From contig JAAALK010000082.1 in the NCBI GenBank assembly GCA_019279435.1, forward strand, positions 84,230,989 through 84,294,988: a stretch of 64,000 bases of DNA, given 5' to 3'. The position numbers were made by a program, and so were the translations under genes. The notes beneath the pieces are model-generated. The model was given only the letters and a program-made list of their open reading frames with translations. It was not told the DNA's origin and ran no database searches. Source of the stretch: Zizania palustris. Taxonomy: Eukaryota; Streptophyta; Magnoliopsida; Poales; Poaceae. Shown piece after piece: positions 22,061-32,049 of this stretch. Position 1 is the first letter of the stretch; the number at the start of each line of letters is the position of its first letter.

Positions 22061-22426
22061 TTCTACGGAGTCCAAGCTTCGGCTGGTAGACTTCCGTAAA
22101 AAGAGCCGAAGGTGGCCAAAATCTGCGGAGTCCAAGCTGCAGCTTGTCAGACTTCCGTAAAAAGAGCCGAAGGTGGCCAAATTCTGCGAAGTCCAAGCTC
22201 CGGCTGGTAGACTTCTGCAAAAAAGAGCCCAAGTGGCCAAATTCTGCGAAGTCCAAGCTCCGGCTGGTAGACTTCTGCAAAAAAGAGCCCAAGTGGCCAA
22301 ATTCTGCGAAGTCCAAGCTCCGGCTGGTAGACTTCTGCAAAAAATAGTCGAAGGTGGCTACAATTTCTGCGAAATCCAAGCTCCGGCTGGTAGATTTCTG
22401 CAAAAAACAGCCGAAGGTGGCTAAAG
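22061..22426 (+). repeat. 60-bp tandem array in the G 3' region
   Basis: Six consecutive units of about 60 bp, each with GTCCAAGCTCCGGCTGGTAG followed by ACTTCTGCAAAA and GTGGCCAAATT variants. The two central units are identical (22200-22259 and 22260-22319); outer units are more diverged, and a partial unit starts near 22027. Reading frames on both strands stay open across it only because the unit length is a multiple of three. It lies between the two convergent gene ends. Tandem arrays in this 3' region are known in Tat elements and can seed satellite DNA. Confidence 0.9.
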
Positions 22427-22789
22427 CAAAACAGCATTTAAGCCATGAGCTTCGAATGTCTGTTCTTATAAGTCCAAAGTGACAAAATTTTTAAGACACT
22501 AAAGTGTCATCGAAGTTATCTTAATTGATTTCTTTCGTTAAGCAAACAAAGGTACCAAGTTACCATTCTTCTGACTACAAATAGTCGAAGATATTTCATA
22601 AGATTTCAAAAGATCTTTAAAATGACAGAGGGGCTCCGAACCCCCAAAAAATTATACTCCGAAGTTTTTTTGCGCATAACCATCTTTGAATACAGTTCGA
22701 AGTTGCTTATACCCAAAGAGGGGCTAGTAAATATGGAGACAATTTTAAATCGGCATTTATTATCGAAACAAATGTATTTACAGATTACA

Positions 22790-25700
22790 TTATGAAAAAT
22801 TGGTATCTATACCAAGAAGGAATCGGAGACCTCTTCGGTCCCGAGAGCTAGGGGTGGAACGACTAGTTCCAACATCGGAAGTTCTAAGAACTTTACGTTT
22901 AACTCTCTTTCTCCCCTTCGAAGCTCTAAAATCCTTCTGTTCTTGTTGAAGTTCGGCCCAAGTTCGAAGCCGCTCGGGGCTTCTCTCCCAGCTTCTAAGA
23001 TCTTCAGATCTTTTATTTTGGGCTTCACCTTCGTCTTCGGACCAATTAGTGTCTTCAGAAGACGAGGTGTTTGCGTCGCTCTCTTTATTTTCCTCTTTAA
23101 TATAAGACAATACGTCTTTGATTACTTCGGGCGCAATAACGCCGGAGTCATCTCGAGGGATAAGGAATCGAGGACGTTTATAACTCTTTAGAAGTTCGAA
23201 GGTGTTCCACAGTGAGCGAAGTTCGCTGTTAAGCTCTAACACTTCGATATCTTCCATAAGAGGCAAAGCCTAAAAATATGACAAACAAGATTTTCATTGA
23301 TAAATATTTACAAGCATCAGCTTTACATAATCAAAAAAAAAATCCTAAATAATCCTAAACCTGCGGGTTCGGAGGAGGCTGACTGCTCGAAGCTTGGCTC
23401 CGAACTTGCTTCTGGCGTTGGCCTTCATCAATCCAAGCCTTGATCGCAGATCGACCTTCGGCTCTCCACGAAGTTTGGAAGGCTCGCCAAGCAGCAGCTA
23501 CACCTTCGGAAGGTTTTAGAAGTCGGTCGTCGTCGAAGATGATAGAGATCTCTGCGCTCGGAGTGATTGCTCGGCCCAAATCCTCGTAGTAGCGAAGTAT
23601 TCCAAGGGCAGACACTTGTCCGGAGAGTTCTCCATAACGTATGCCTGCCGTCTTCATATGCTTCGCTGCTCCTTGGATCCTCTTTAGCCGGCGCAGCAAA
23701 GTTACATTGTCATCTGAAGGTAGTGATCCAGTAGTACCGAAGTACTCCAAGACACCTAACATTTGTTCGATGACCTCCGAAGCCACCTTCTCGGACTTAA
23801 CCTTTTCTTCAATAAGCATATCCTTGGCCAAAGTTGTTTCAGTTAAAACTCCGGAGATTCTAGCGCTCTCCGCAGTCAAAGCATTCTTTTGAGTTCGGAG
23901 TTGGCCAGCCTCTTCTTGTAGCCTTACAAGTGCGGAGTCCTTCGCAGCATCCTCCGTCCGCAATCTTTCAATCTCCGCTCGAAGCACAATTCTTTCTGCT
24001 TCGAGCTCTTTCTTTGCAGCCTCCAAGCTTTGCCTAGCCCTTCGCTCTGCTAAGATTACATTGTCCATTTGAGCTACTCGACCTTCGGAGAAGTTAAAAT
24101 TTCTTTGAAGAGTTTCGTTCTCTTCCCGAAGTTGAGCAATTTCGTTTTCATTCGATAAAGCTGCAGCGCGGGCTAAGACTGCTTGCTAAGAAAAAAGAAA
24201 AAATTGGAATAAGAAATTATTCATATATAATTCATTATTTGGTTCGAAGATGCTTTATACCTGATAAGCTGCTCTTTCCACAGCGATATTAAGCTCCGAA
24301 CCCTTCGCTCTGCTTAAAAGGGCTACCAGCTCTGTTTCCCCGACTTTGCGACTGGCTTCACCCAAAGGTTTAACCAAAGTCCCAAGTCCGGTTTTCTCCT
24401 CCAAAAATGGAGTTATGAGAGGAAGCAGTGCTAAAGCCTTCTGATCAGCTCTGCTTAGCGAGGATCCGGAGGGCTCTTCCGAGGCCCTTGGAACTTCTGA
24501 AGATGGCCTCCCCTCAGTCGATTCACTTTCGTCTGTTGACTCAGATGAAGTCGATCCTTGAGCAGAGAGAGGCTCGATGTGTCTTTTTCCTCTTCCAGGC
24601 CCCGGTAGAGCAACTCCCGGTTGTGGCCCTGAAGTTGTCGAAGGTCTTTGAATTGTATCTTCGAGGGATACTTCGACAACAGGAGGCTCTGAAAAAACAA
24701 AAATATTACACATTGTATAATTTTGCAAAAATTGATAAGAATTAAGTAAAATTTACCTTCGACATTCTCTGGAATATCGAGTACCGGACTGATCGGAGGA
24801 TCAAAAGTGTAGTCCTCATCCGAATCAGCCGTTAAATCTTGGACTACAGGAGCATCGTCCTGAAGAGTCCTTGTTACTTCTTCGAGAATCGAAGCCATAG
24901 TGACTTCGACTCCACCTTCATCCACAGGAACTCCGGGCTGAGTTATGTCTTCCTGAACTACCGAAGTCATTGGTTGATCAGCATTGTCTCCAGACTCCGG
25001 TATGTTCGCAGGCACTTCGGCCTCATTTACACCCATAGGGGCTTCGAATTGTTCTTCCTGAGTATCCGGAGCTCTTACTTCTTCGATGTTGGCTTGAGGC
25101 TCCGGAATACCTGCAGTATCTTCAATGAGAATACTTCGTTGAGTTGCATCTTCATCAATTAATTTTACTAATAAAATACCTTCATCCTCTTTAGAACCAG
25201 AAAGTGAGGTTCTTGAGCTTGAAGGAGCAGGATCCGAAGGTGCGAGATTTTTTGGCTTCCGAGCCACCTTCTTCACCGGAGTCTTTGCTGAACCTGAAGC
25301 TCCGGCTTCGGCTACTCTTTTCTTGGGGCTTTTCTCCTGAGGCACCCAGTCCGTCAGAGGGGGTGGAGTCAACTCCAGCATTCCCCATACTCTGTTAAAA
25401 CGCTCCCAACTTCCGACTAATTTGATTCGCCATTCTTTTTCTGACGGAGTTGGAGCACCCAAAATCTTCTCCGAAGCCCTTACAATTTGCTCTGAAGTAA
25501 TAGGGGCTGAAGAAGCTAAAAAATAATTCAAGTTAACCTTTCTTCGAAGTAAATATGTACTATGCATGTTGGTTTCGAAGTTACCTGCAGGGCTCGAAGT
25601 ATAGTTTATCTTGCGAAGACCGCCTTCCGAGTCATCTTCGAAGGCGATAGGCCAGTTGGCCATCAACGGAGGAATTTGAAGTCCGATGAACTCTTCGGCT

Positions 25701-26530
25701 AAGTCCCGCATGCTCAACCTTTTGCTGATTTTCTGAAGCAAGTTGAGGCGAGCTTCGAGTTGACCTTCGTCAGGTTGCACTAAGGCTTCCTTCCGGAACT
25801 GGATTTCCTTGAGGGGACCAGCCAGAGGACTACCCACTCCAACTTCAGCATAAAACCACCTCAGAACCCAATCGGTGTACCATCTAGCATTGATGGCCTT
25901 GGCAGGGAATTGCAGTGCATATTCATCACGAAGCCTAAAATTGATGCTTCCGAAGGAAACTACCACTTTCTCACCTCCGGAGCCTACGAAGGTCTTTGGC
26001 TGACAAGTCGCTCTATGCAGCGCAGCAAAGATTTCAGCCCTCCCCTCACAACCTTCGGCTCTCAGTGCCCACTCGAAGATAGCTAGTCTGGCTACAGCAT
26101 TCGGAGATAGCTGGGGGAGGGTTACGTGAAACAAGTCAAGTACTTCGGCTAAAAAATCCACAGCCGGGAGGCCCAAGCCCGCTTCGAAAAAAGCTTCGAA
26201 CACTACAACTTCTCCGGGTCTCGGTGATGGAATTGATTCTTTGCCCGGCTTCCGAATCATAACCCCATTACTAATATTTCCCCCCGCTGTGATTGCCAAA
26301 GACTCTTTCTTGCAGGTAGACCGTCCTAACTCAAAGGATTGATCCAAGTACTTGGTTGAGGGTGGGCACAGACCTTGGATATCGGGGATTTGAGGATTTT
26401 TTCCCTTTGTCGCCATGGAAGTTGTCGCCTGCATCGAAGGCGTCGCCGCCACTGTTGCCGCTGCCGCTGCCGCAGCCGCTTGTTGACGAGCCAAGGTCGA
26501 AGGAGGTGCAGAGCCTTTGGTCTTCGCCAT
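22790..26530 (-). CDS. G antisense accessory gene, predicted 4-5 exons, gypsy-transposon (PF04195-like) N-terminus and coiled-coil C-terminal half
   Basis: Read on the minus strand from ATG 26530 (MAKTKGSAPP). Exons proposed from GT/AG sites and frame: 26530-24757, 24688-24261, 24185-23361, 23269-22790. Introns are 68, 75 and 91 bp, each with a T-rich acceptor, and all joins keep frame, giving about 1,170 residues. A further 69-bp in-frame intron (25584-25516) is possible. N-terminus: poly-Ala, then a globular part with RPGEVVVFEAFFEAGLGLP, resembling the plant putative gypsy-type transposon domain (PF04195). Middle: acidic, Ser/Pro-rich. Exon 3: long heptad-rich coiled coil (ERRARQSLEAAKKELEAER). 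C-terminus: KGRKRVKRK, a possible nuclear signal. Grande elements carry a comparable antisense nuclear protein. The exon model is inference. Confidence 0.8.
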
Positions 26531-26670
26531 CGCAATCGCTAGATTGATCTGAGAGAGTGGGAACTAGGGCTCAAGAACTCGAAAGCTAGGGCTCAAGAAC
26601 TCAAAGGGCTCAGAAGGCTTTTGACTGAGAACAAGCGGTGAAAAGGTAATCGAGTAAGTTCTGGAGTCCT

Positions 26671-26679
26671 TTATTTATA
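26671..26679 (-). promoter_or_regulatory. TATA box of the antisense gene of G
   Basis: TATAAATAA on the minus strand (context GGCTATAAATAAAGGAC), about 140 bp upstream of the ATG at 26530, inside the internal region and not in an LTR. It suggests transcription from its own promoter, as reported for Grande gene 23. Confidence 0.6.
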
Positions 26680-27008
26680 GCCTAAACTTTCCGTTTGTTA
26701 CCGTTTGGGCTCTGCCCTTTCGCATTCCCGCCTGTTATTTTCCTCCGAAAATAACGCCTCGTATAACTCCGTTAGAAACAGAAACTAACGGCTATATTTT
26801 CTAAGTCTAAAAAGACTTTCGAACTTCCTGAGTCAGTTCTAAGATAGTTCGAAAAGTAATTACCTTATGACTGATTCGAAGTTCATATCTTCATGTATTT
26901 CGGAGATAAAACAAAAATCAATAACCCCTATGATTGGTTATTTTTTCTTTCCGTATACTGCTCTCCTAACGTTACAGGTCAAACGGAGAAGCGTATTCGA
27001 GGGGCTAC
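26680..27008 (+). other. G 3' internal region and purine tract
   Basis: Non-coding sequence between the antisense promoter and the 3' LTR. The last bases, CGAGGGGCTAC (26998-27008), abut the LTR and include the expected purine tract, though it is short. No ORF of note. Confidence 0.5.
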
Positions 27009-27504
27009 TGTTGGGGGAAAATATCTCATCTTCAGGGTTATTGCCAAAGCAGCATGAAGACAGCCAACCAGTTCGAAGATTGTCCGAAGGTCGTCTTCGA
27101 AGGTGGCCTGGAACTTGGTTCGAAGCCCGAAGACAGGCATTGGTTCGAAGTATGTCTTCGAACCAAAGCTCTTCGGGATCTTTTCTGCCAGCTAAGATGG
27201 AAGACTTATCTTCTATCCTATTAGATTAGTCTTTTACCATTTTAGCCCTATTAAGGAAACCGAATAGTTTCTTTAATGTCGGTTGTAATAAAGGGGTAAA
27301 TAGGTCTTTTCCTTAATGTTCAGGCCTATAAATACCCCCCATTTCATCCTGTAATGGGGACCGATTACAAGTGAATCAATACACACTTTCGAACTATTCT
27401 AAGTTATTATCCTTTCGGAGACTTAGAACAGTTTGCTTCGCAAACACTTCGTTTGTTAGTTTCTTTTCTACAGAAACCTGTTAGCGTAATCTTTTACGCC
27501 AACA
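27009..27504 (+). repeat. G 3' LTR
   Basis: 496 bp, TGTTGGGGG...CGCCAACA, followed by the TAAAT duplication and the remainder of A's LTR. Two G/A differences from the 5' copy. Confidence 0.95.
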
Positions 27505-27509
27505 TAAAT

Positions 27510-29252
27510 AAAACTGAGAAACTCAGTTTAAACTTCAAAAATCCATATCTCACTCATTTTAACTCCAAATTTTCCAATTCTAATTTTGTAAAATTTATAT
27601 TTTATTCTCTTCAGATTTATGCAATAAAAACAGTAGGTTCAGTTTAAACATTTTATTTTTATTTAATAGGGGATTTAAAAACACTTTAGGGTAAATTCTT
27701 ATTTCTTTTTAGAAAATTCATAACTCCGTAATTAGTTGTCTTAAAAATTAGATAATAATTGCAAAAGATTAATAACTTTATTTCCTTTAATTTAATCCAC
27801 GCAAAGCCTATATGTTAGTATTGTAATTTTTGGATTTGTTTAAATTGAATGTTATGCTTATGTTTTCCGCACCGAGAATATTACAATGCCATCGAGGATC
27901 CGGAGTTCTATATCGAGGTTCCACCTTCGCCATTTGCTGATCAAGGCAAGTAATGACCCCCATTTTGATCATAATTAAACCCATTTTTATAATTACCGAT
28001 ATAACTCATAGGATTATAAATGCATTAGTAGAATTAAAAGCCCTACATTATATTTATTAGATCTCGTCCCTATTGTGCAAATACAAGCCATGCTTATTGA
28101 GTCCAAACTCCTTGTCACCTTTAAAGAATTATATTAGATATTGTCCAATGTATCGACACAACTGCTATAGGATAATAGAACAAGTCGTAGTTAGTTGGAT
28201 TCTATTATATGATTTCCCCATTATTTCTCGTCGCTGGAATTCTATTGGATTTTGGTTATGTTATAAGTATGGTGGGTTCCGGGTTCAAGCTAGGACATTG
28301 GTCGGTAGCACCTGGGACACTATAAGGACCGGTCTGTGGGATCTGTTGCAAAACAAACTTGTACTAACCACAAGTCTAGTGGGTATGTCCTAACTGGTGG
28401 TATGGAGCGTTCCAACCTGAAGCACCATAGTGGAGGGGGCAAGTGACACCTGTGGGTGGCTTGTACCGACGGGGCTCAAGGGGGGTACGGCGTTGGCCCG
28501 ACGCGTCGGGGCACCATATGAAACCTATTAGAGGGTGCTATCGAAGTGGTGCATTCCATGCTAAAGGTTTTTGGCATGAGTTCCTTCGGAGTGACGTGGT
28601 GTCATGCATCACGACACACTTTGGTGTGCGGGAATGAGTGCCTTGTGGGTAAAATAGTACACCTTTGATCATAGTATAATCTTTTCAAAATGACATGCCC
28701 ACGGTCAAGGGCGGGTTGGGCTCCCCGTAGTTAGTTTAATTTTTTATGAATGATTGTATGATTCATGGCATGTAAGGACTATTGAGCAAGGACATGCGAA
28801 CTGTACCCCTCGAGTTAGAAGATGATGCAATTACTCATTTTTAATTTTCTGTACTAATAATCTGATTACATTAAATGCTTTACACATGTGCTTTTCCGTA
28901 AACATGAGCCACTACCATCCTTGTTATTACCTTGCATTATAATTGCATTTATGTGGCTTACTGAGTACGATTGTACTCACCCCCGTTGACTCACCACAAC
29001 AGATATAACATACTACGAGGAGGAGGACAGTCTGGAGTAGCGACCCAGTCAAGGCACGAGACCGGTAGGAGGCATTCATCTAGAGGATTTATTTTCCTAG
29101 TTTTTCTTTTATTTAACTCTTTTGTAATAATATGGTATACAAACCATCTTCGATTGGCATATTGTACGCAGTCGTGTGATGAACGTCTTGTATTTATTGA
29201 TTTTCTATGGAAATTCAATAAAGTCCTGATTTTATTAACTCTAGGCATTACA
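27510..29252 (+). repeat. A 3' LTR, second part
   Basis: Continues A's LTR beyond element G and matches 7071-8738. It ends GGCATTACA at 29252. With the first part the full LTR is about 3,207 bp. ORFs at 28073, 28443 and 28971 are not genes. Confidence 0.83.
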
Positions 29253-30572
29253 GCGTCGCACTAGCTCACTCCGCACATAGAGGTTCTTAGAAACAAACTA
29301 TGCACACAAGTATTTTGCCTCGAAGTGTAACCCTTCAAATGACTTCGAAACGATGCTTTGCACTAGTGATAGAAATAATCCACGTAGAACAAGTTACTCA
29401 TGCATCAGAAAATAGTTTCTTCTCGTGGAAGAAAAACACAATAAACCTCAACAGTACTCACGCATGGAATAATAACTGCAAATACAAGTTCATGCACTAT
29501 ATGAAGTAAAGATCAAAGATCAAACATAAGATTCATTGCATGAATAGGGAACACAAAAACTCACAAGTCAGAGTACAAGAGAGTAGTGGATGGATCAAGA
29601 ACTAAAGGTTCTATGCTTAGAAAAAGTGTTTTGGATAGTGTTAAAAGTGTTGCCCTAGACCTCAGCCTACCCTTCCTTTTATAGCCTACTCCGACATGCG
29701 AAGTGACTACCATACCACTAGGGTTTACAACTTTTCTCTCACACACAATCATGGGGGTGTTACAGGTAGTCCTACTTTACACTTTGTTCGAAGCTCCACA
29801 GTGCATCAACTTTTCTGGCTTCTTTTCGATGGAGCCTCGGGACACTTCACGAAGTGCCTGTTTGACTCCGGATACAGGCGTAGAGGCACAGAGGCTTCAC
29901 TGCACAAAAGTCATTACTTTGATAGTGATGGTTTTGAGCTGAAGCAATCAATTCCCTAGTCAATCTTGGCACCATGTCTTTAGAGTGGAGCTCCATGGCT
30001 TCATAGCTCCTCTAGCTCGACAACCATCCATCCGTGTACCGAAGCCAACATGGCCCAAGCCTAAACAAGCCTTCCATACTTCGAAGTGACCCTTCGAAGC
30101 ATGCCTCTAAAATGCCTTCGCCTAGAGCACACCTTCGAAGTGCCTCCATTCAGAGAACTTTAAAACCACCCTTTGAAGTGTCTCCCTCCATAACACACAC
30201 CTTCGAAGTGTCCTTCTAATATGCCTCCCTCCAGAGCGTACTTTCAGAGTGCTTGCATGCATCTATTCCATGCCCTTGTGTCTGAGACCGAGTCATCTAG
30301 AGAACCTCCAAACACCCTTCGGACCACACTTGACTTCACACAGCTTCTTAGATCCTCTGGCACCAGACCTTCCTCCTAGTCCTAATCCGTTATTGTCGAC
30401 AGCCAAGCTGCATACACCTTTCTGCACATCACGAAGGAAACAAGCACAATCAATAGCACCCTCCGGAGTACGTCTAACCCTTTGGTGTACCGCTCTGGGG
30501 TAAAACACTTTGGTGTGCACATTAGCACACAAACATAACTGATCCCTTCGATTAACCCTCCGATGCACACAA
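29253..30572 (-). repeat. F: minus-strand Sirevirus-type LTR, inner fragment between A and D
   Basis: CGAAG-rich sequence laid out like the B and C LTRs but reading on the minus strand: a TATA box at 29677-29683 (CTATAAAAGG) next to a short conserved stretch like that upstream of the C transcription start. Its continuation across element D is 45909-46069, which ends in the LTR start TGAGAAACCAAG on the minus strand. The other end lies beyond A, off the left edge, so solo LTR and full element cannot be told apart. No gene is seen. Confidence 0.65.
29677..29683 (-). promoter_or_regulatory. Probable TATA box of LTR F
   Basis: TATAAAA on the minus strand in GTAGGCTATAAAAGGAAGG, at the expected distance from a conserved block shared with the C LTRs. 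Confidence 0.5.
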
Positions 30573-31984
30573 TGAGAAACCATGTTGAAGAATATGGTTT
30601 TGATATTCCAGAGGTGATGAGTGATTGTCAATGGAAGTCAAAGGAAGGGAGATATGAAGGTCTGCCGAGTCTGAGGCGCATTTGACTCAGGTACACGGGC
30701 AGCGAGCGACGGTCGGGCAGAGGAGCTGCGGAGTCGGGCTGGCCCAATCCGGGTACATGGCTAGGAGTGGTAGAGCATCCACTGGTCTGTTGACTGGGAT
30801 TGACTCAGTTACACGGGCGGCGAGCGATTGCCGGGCTGAGGAAGCTGTGGGGTCGGTTAGGCCCAATCTGGGTACCCAGTGTGAAGACGGTGGACGCTTT
30901 GTCAGTTTCGGCGCAAAACTGACAACCTATGATTAATTCGTTTTTAGGATATTAATATTTAGTTTTTAAGTTTAGAATATTTTTATTTGAGTCAGGTGAT
31001 TTATCTAAGAATATTTTAGTAATTTTTGGAATTTATTTTAGAGTTAATTTAATTTACCCTAGGGGTAAATTAGTCTTTTCATGTATTAGGAGTCGCCTAT
31101 AAATAGGCCCCTATCCCCCCTGGGGATAGATGACTGCTTTTCTAAGATTAATCTACAGTCCACAAATTATTTTCCACCGCCAGCTTCTTTTGGATCTGCA
31201 TTGTTTTCTCGCTGGTCGCTGGCTATTCGCTAGTCCGTGCTACAACAGCAGAACGGCGGAAGCAGGAGACACATAAAAACCGGCAGCTAGCCCGCGGGTC
31301 CCACGCCGGCGTGGAGACTGAGTCGCACGGCGCACAGGTGCAGCGGCGTGCCGCACAGCATCACGCGCAGAGCAGCTTTTCGGCTCCAGGGAGTCAGCGG
31401 GCTCCACGGCACCGGGAATCGCAAGGGACGCAGAGGCACAAAGCAGAAGGAGCAAGATAGCCGGGTGAATCAATCGCCTGCAAGACGCAACAGGCAATAG
31501 CCAAGCAGAGGGCCCCACGGCGTGTACAAGGCAACAGCTTTTTGTGGCACGCCGGCGTGAAGACGTTACGGGCAGGCAGCAGGAAGCAATTTCCAGGCAC
31601 GCGAATCGAGGAAGCTATTTAATCTACTATTTTTTTGCTAGTTAGTTAACTAAATATTGATCTATTCTGATTAGCAGTAAAATTGCTTTTGGTATTTTCA
31701 TGGATATTTTTATCTGCTAGATATTAATCTTTAATTTGCTTATTCGTTATCTCGTATTATTTATTTAAATATATTTATTTAATCTGCTCATGTAAAAAGA
31801 ACAGAAAAATTTATTAGACGCAGTTATATTTATATTCTAGTTTTTACCTGCAATATTTTCGAATTAATTCTGAATTAATTTTTTAATGATCCACGTTTTT
31901 ATTCATTTAATTAGTATTTTATTTCTAGACTGAAATATTAGGCGCCCAATCACCCTCCCTCTGGTCTCTACTTTCGGTCCTACA
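30573..31984 (+). repeat. D 5' LTR
   Basis: Starts TGAGAAACCATGTTG and ends TTTCGGTCCTACA. The first 350 bp hold two diverged copies of a motif of roughly 120 bp containing gtacacgggc and cgggta. Compared with the 3' LTR it lacks about 198 bp between 31940 and 31941. Confidence 0.85.
31098..31105 (+). promoter_or_regulatory. TATA box of D 5' LTR
   Basis: TATAAATA in GTCGCCTATAAATAGGCCCC, repeated at 44411-44418 in the 3' LTR and matching the box of the solo LTR in B. Confidence 0.6.
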
Positions 31985-31986
31985 AG

Positions 31987-31998
31987 TGGTATCAGAGC
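31987..31998 (+). other. Primer-binding site of D (initiator tRNA-Met)
   Basis: TGGTATCAGAGC, two bases after the LTR end, as in C and other copia elements. Confidence 0.8.
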
Positions 31999-32049
31999 AA
32001 GGTTAGGGTTTTCTAATATCTTAACCGATTCTAAACCTAGGTAGTGACC

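Larger units (their letters stand above)
15852..27504 (+). mobile_element. Element G: Tat-lineage Ty3/gypsy retrotransposon, near-intact, with antisense accessory gene
   Basis: An 11,653-bp element with two 496-bp LTRs, flanked by the perfect 5-bp duplication TAAAT (15847-15851 and 27505-27509), inserted in A's 3' LTR. Order: LTR, primer site, gag-PR-RT (16410-19952), in-frame stop, RNase H-integrase (to 21806), 60-bp tandem array (22061-22426), minus-strand spliced gene (26530-22790), purine-rich tract, LTR. The archaeal-type RNase H, the DGG protease and the long 3' region with an antisense ORF are characters of the Tat lineage (Grande, RIRE2, Cinful and relatives). The LTRs differ at only 2 of 496 positions by eye, so insertion is recent. 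Confidence 0.92.
7071..29252 (+). mobile_element. Element A: degraded Tekay/Del-type Ty3/gypsy retrotransposon, interrupted by B and G
   Basis: The internal region (8739-14387) lies between two copies of a 3.2-kb LTR. The 5' LTR is visible only from 7071 because B sits in it. The 3' LTR is split by element G (14388-15851, then 27510-29252). Order: LTR, initiator-Met primer site, ORF0-like region, gag, protease, RT, RNase H, integrase with a C-terminal chromodomain, purine tract, LTR beginning TGTAACACCCC. A chromodomain with long TGTAACACC...CATTACA LTRs fits the Tekay/Del chromoviruses (RIRE3/RIRE8-like in rice). LTR copies differ at many positions and the coding frames have numerous stops, so it is old. 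The right edge is followed by GCGTC (29253-29257), half of a target duplication whose partner is off-window. Confidence 0.85.

Noticed and set aside
22061..22426. CRISPR-like regular repeats
   Set aside because: Units are contiguous with no unique spacers; eukaryotic retrotransposon context.
21837..22437. Minus-strand 188-codon ORF with repeated LQKSTSRSLDFAEF
   Set aside because: Translation of the 60-bp tandem array; three frames are open, so a repeat artefact.
31987..31998. tRNA-like TGGTATCAGAGC sites (also 8742, 34587, 62863)
   Set aside because: Primer-binding sites complementary to initiator tRNA-Met; no cloverleaf around them.
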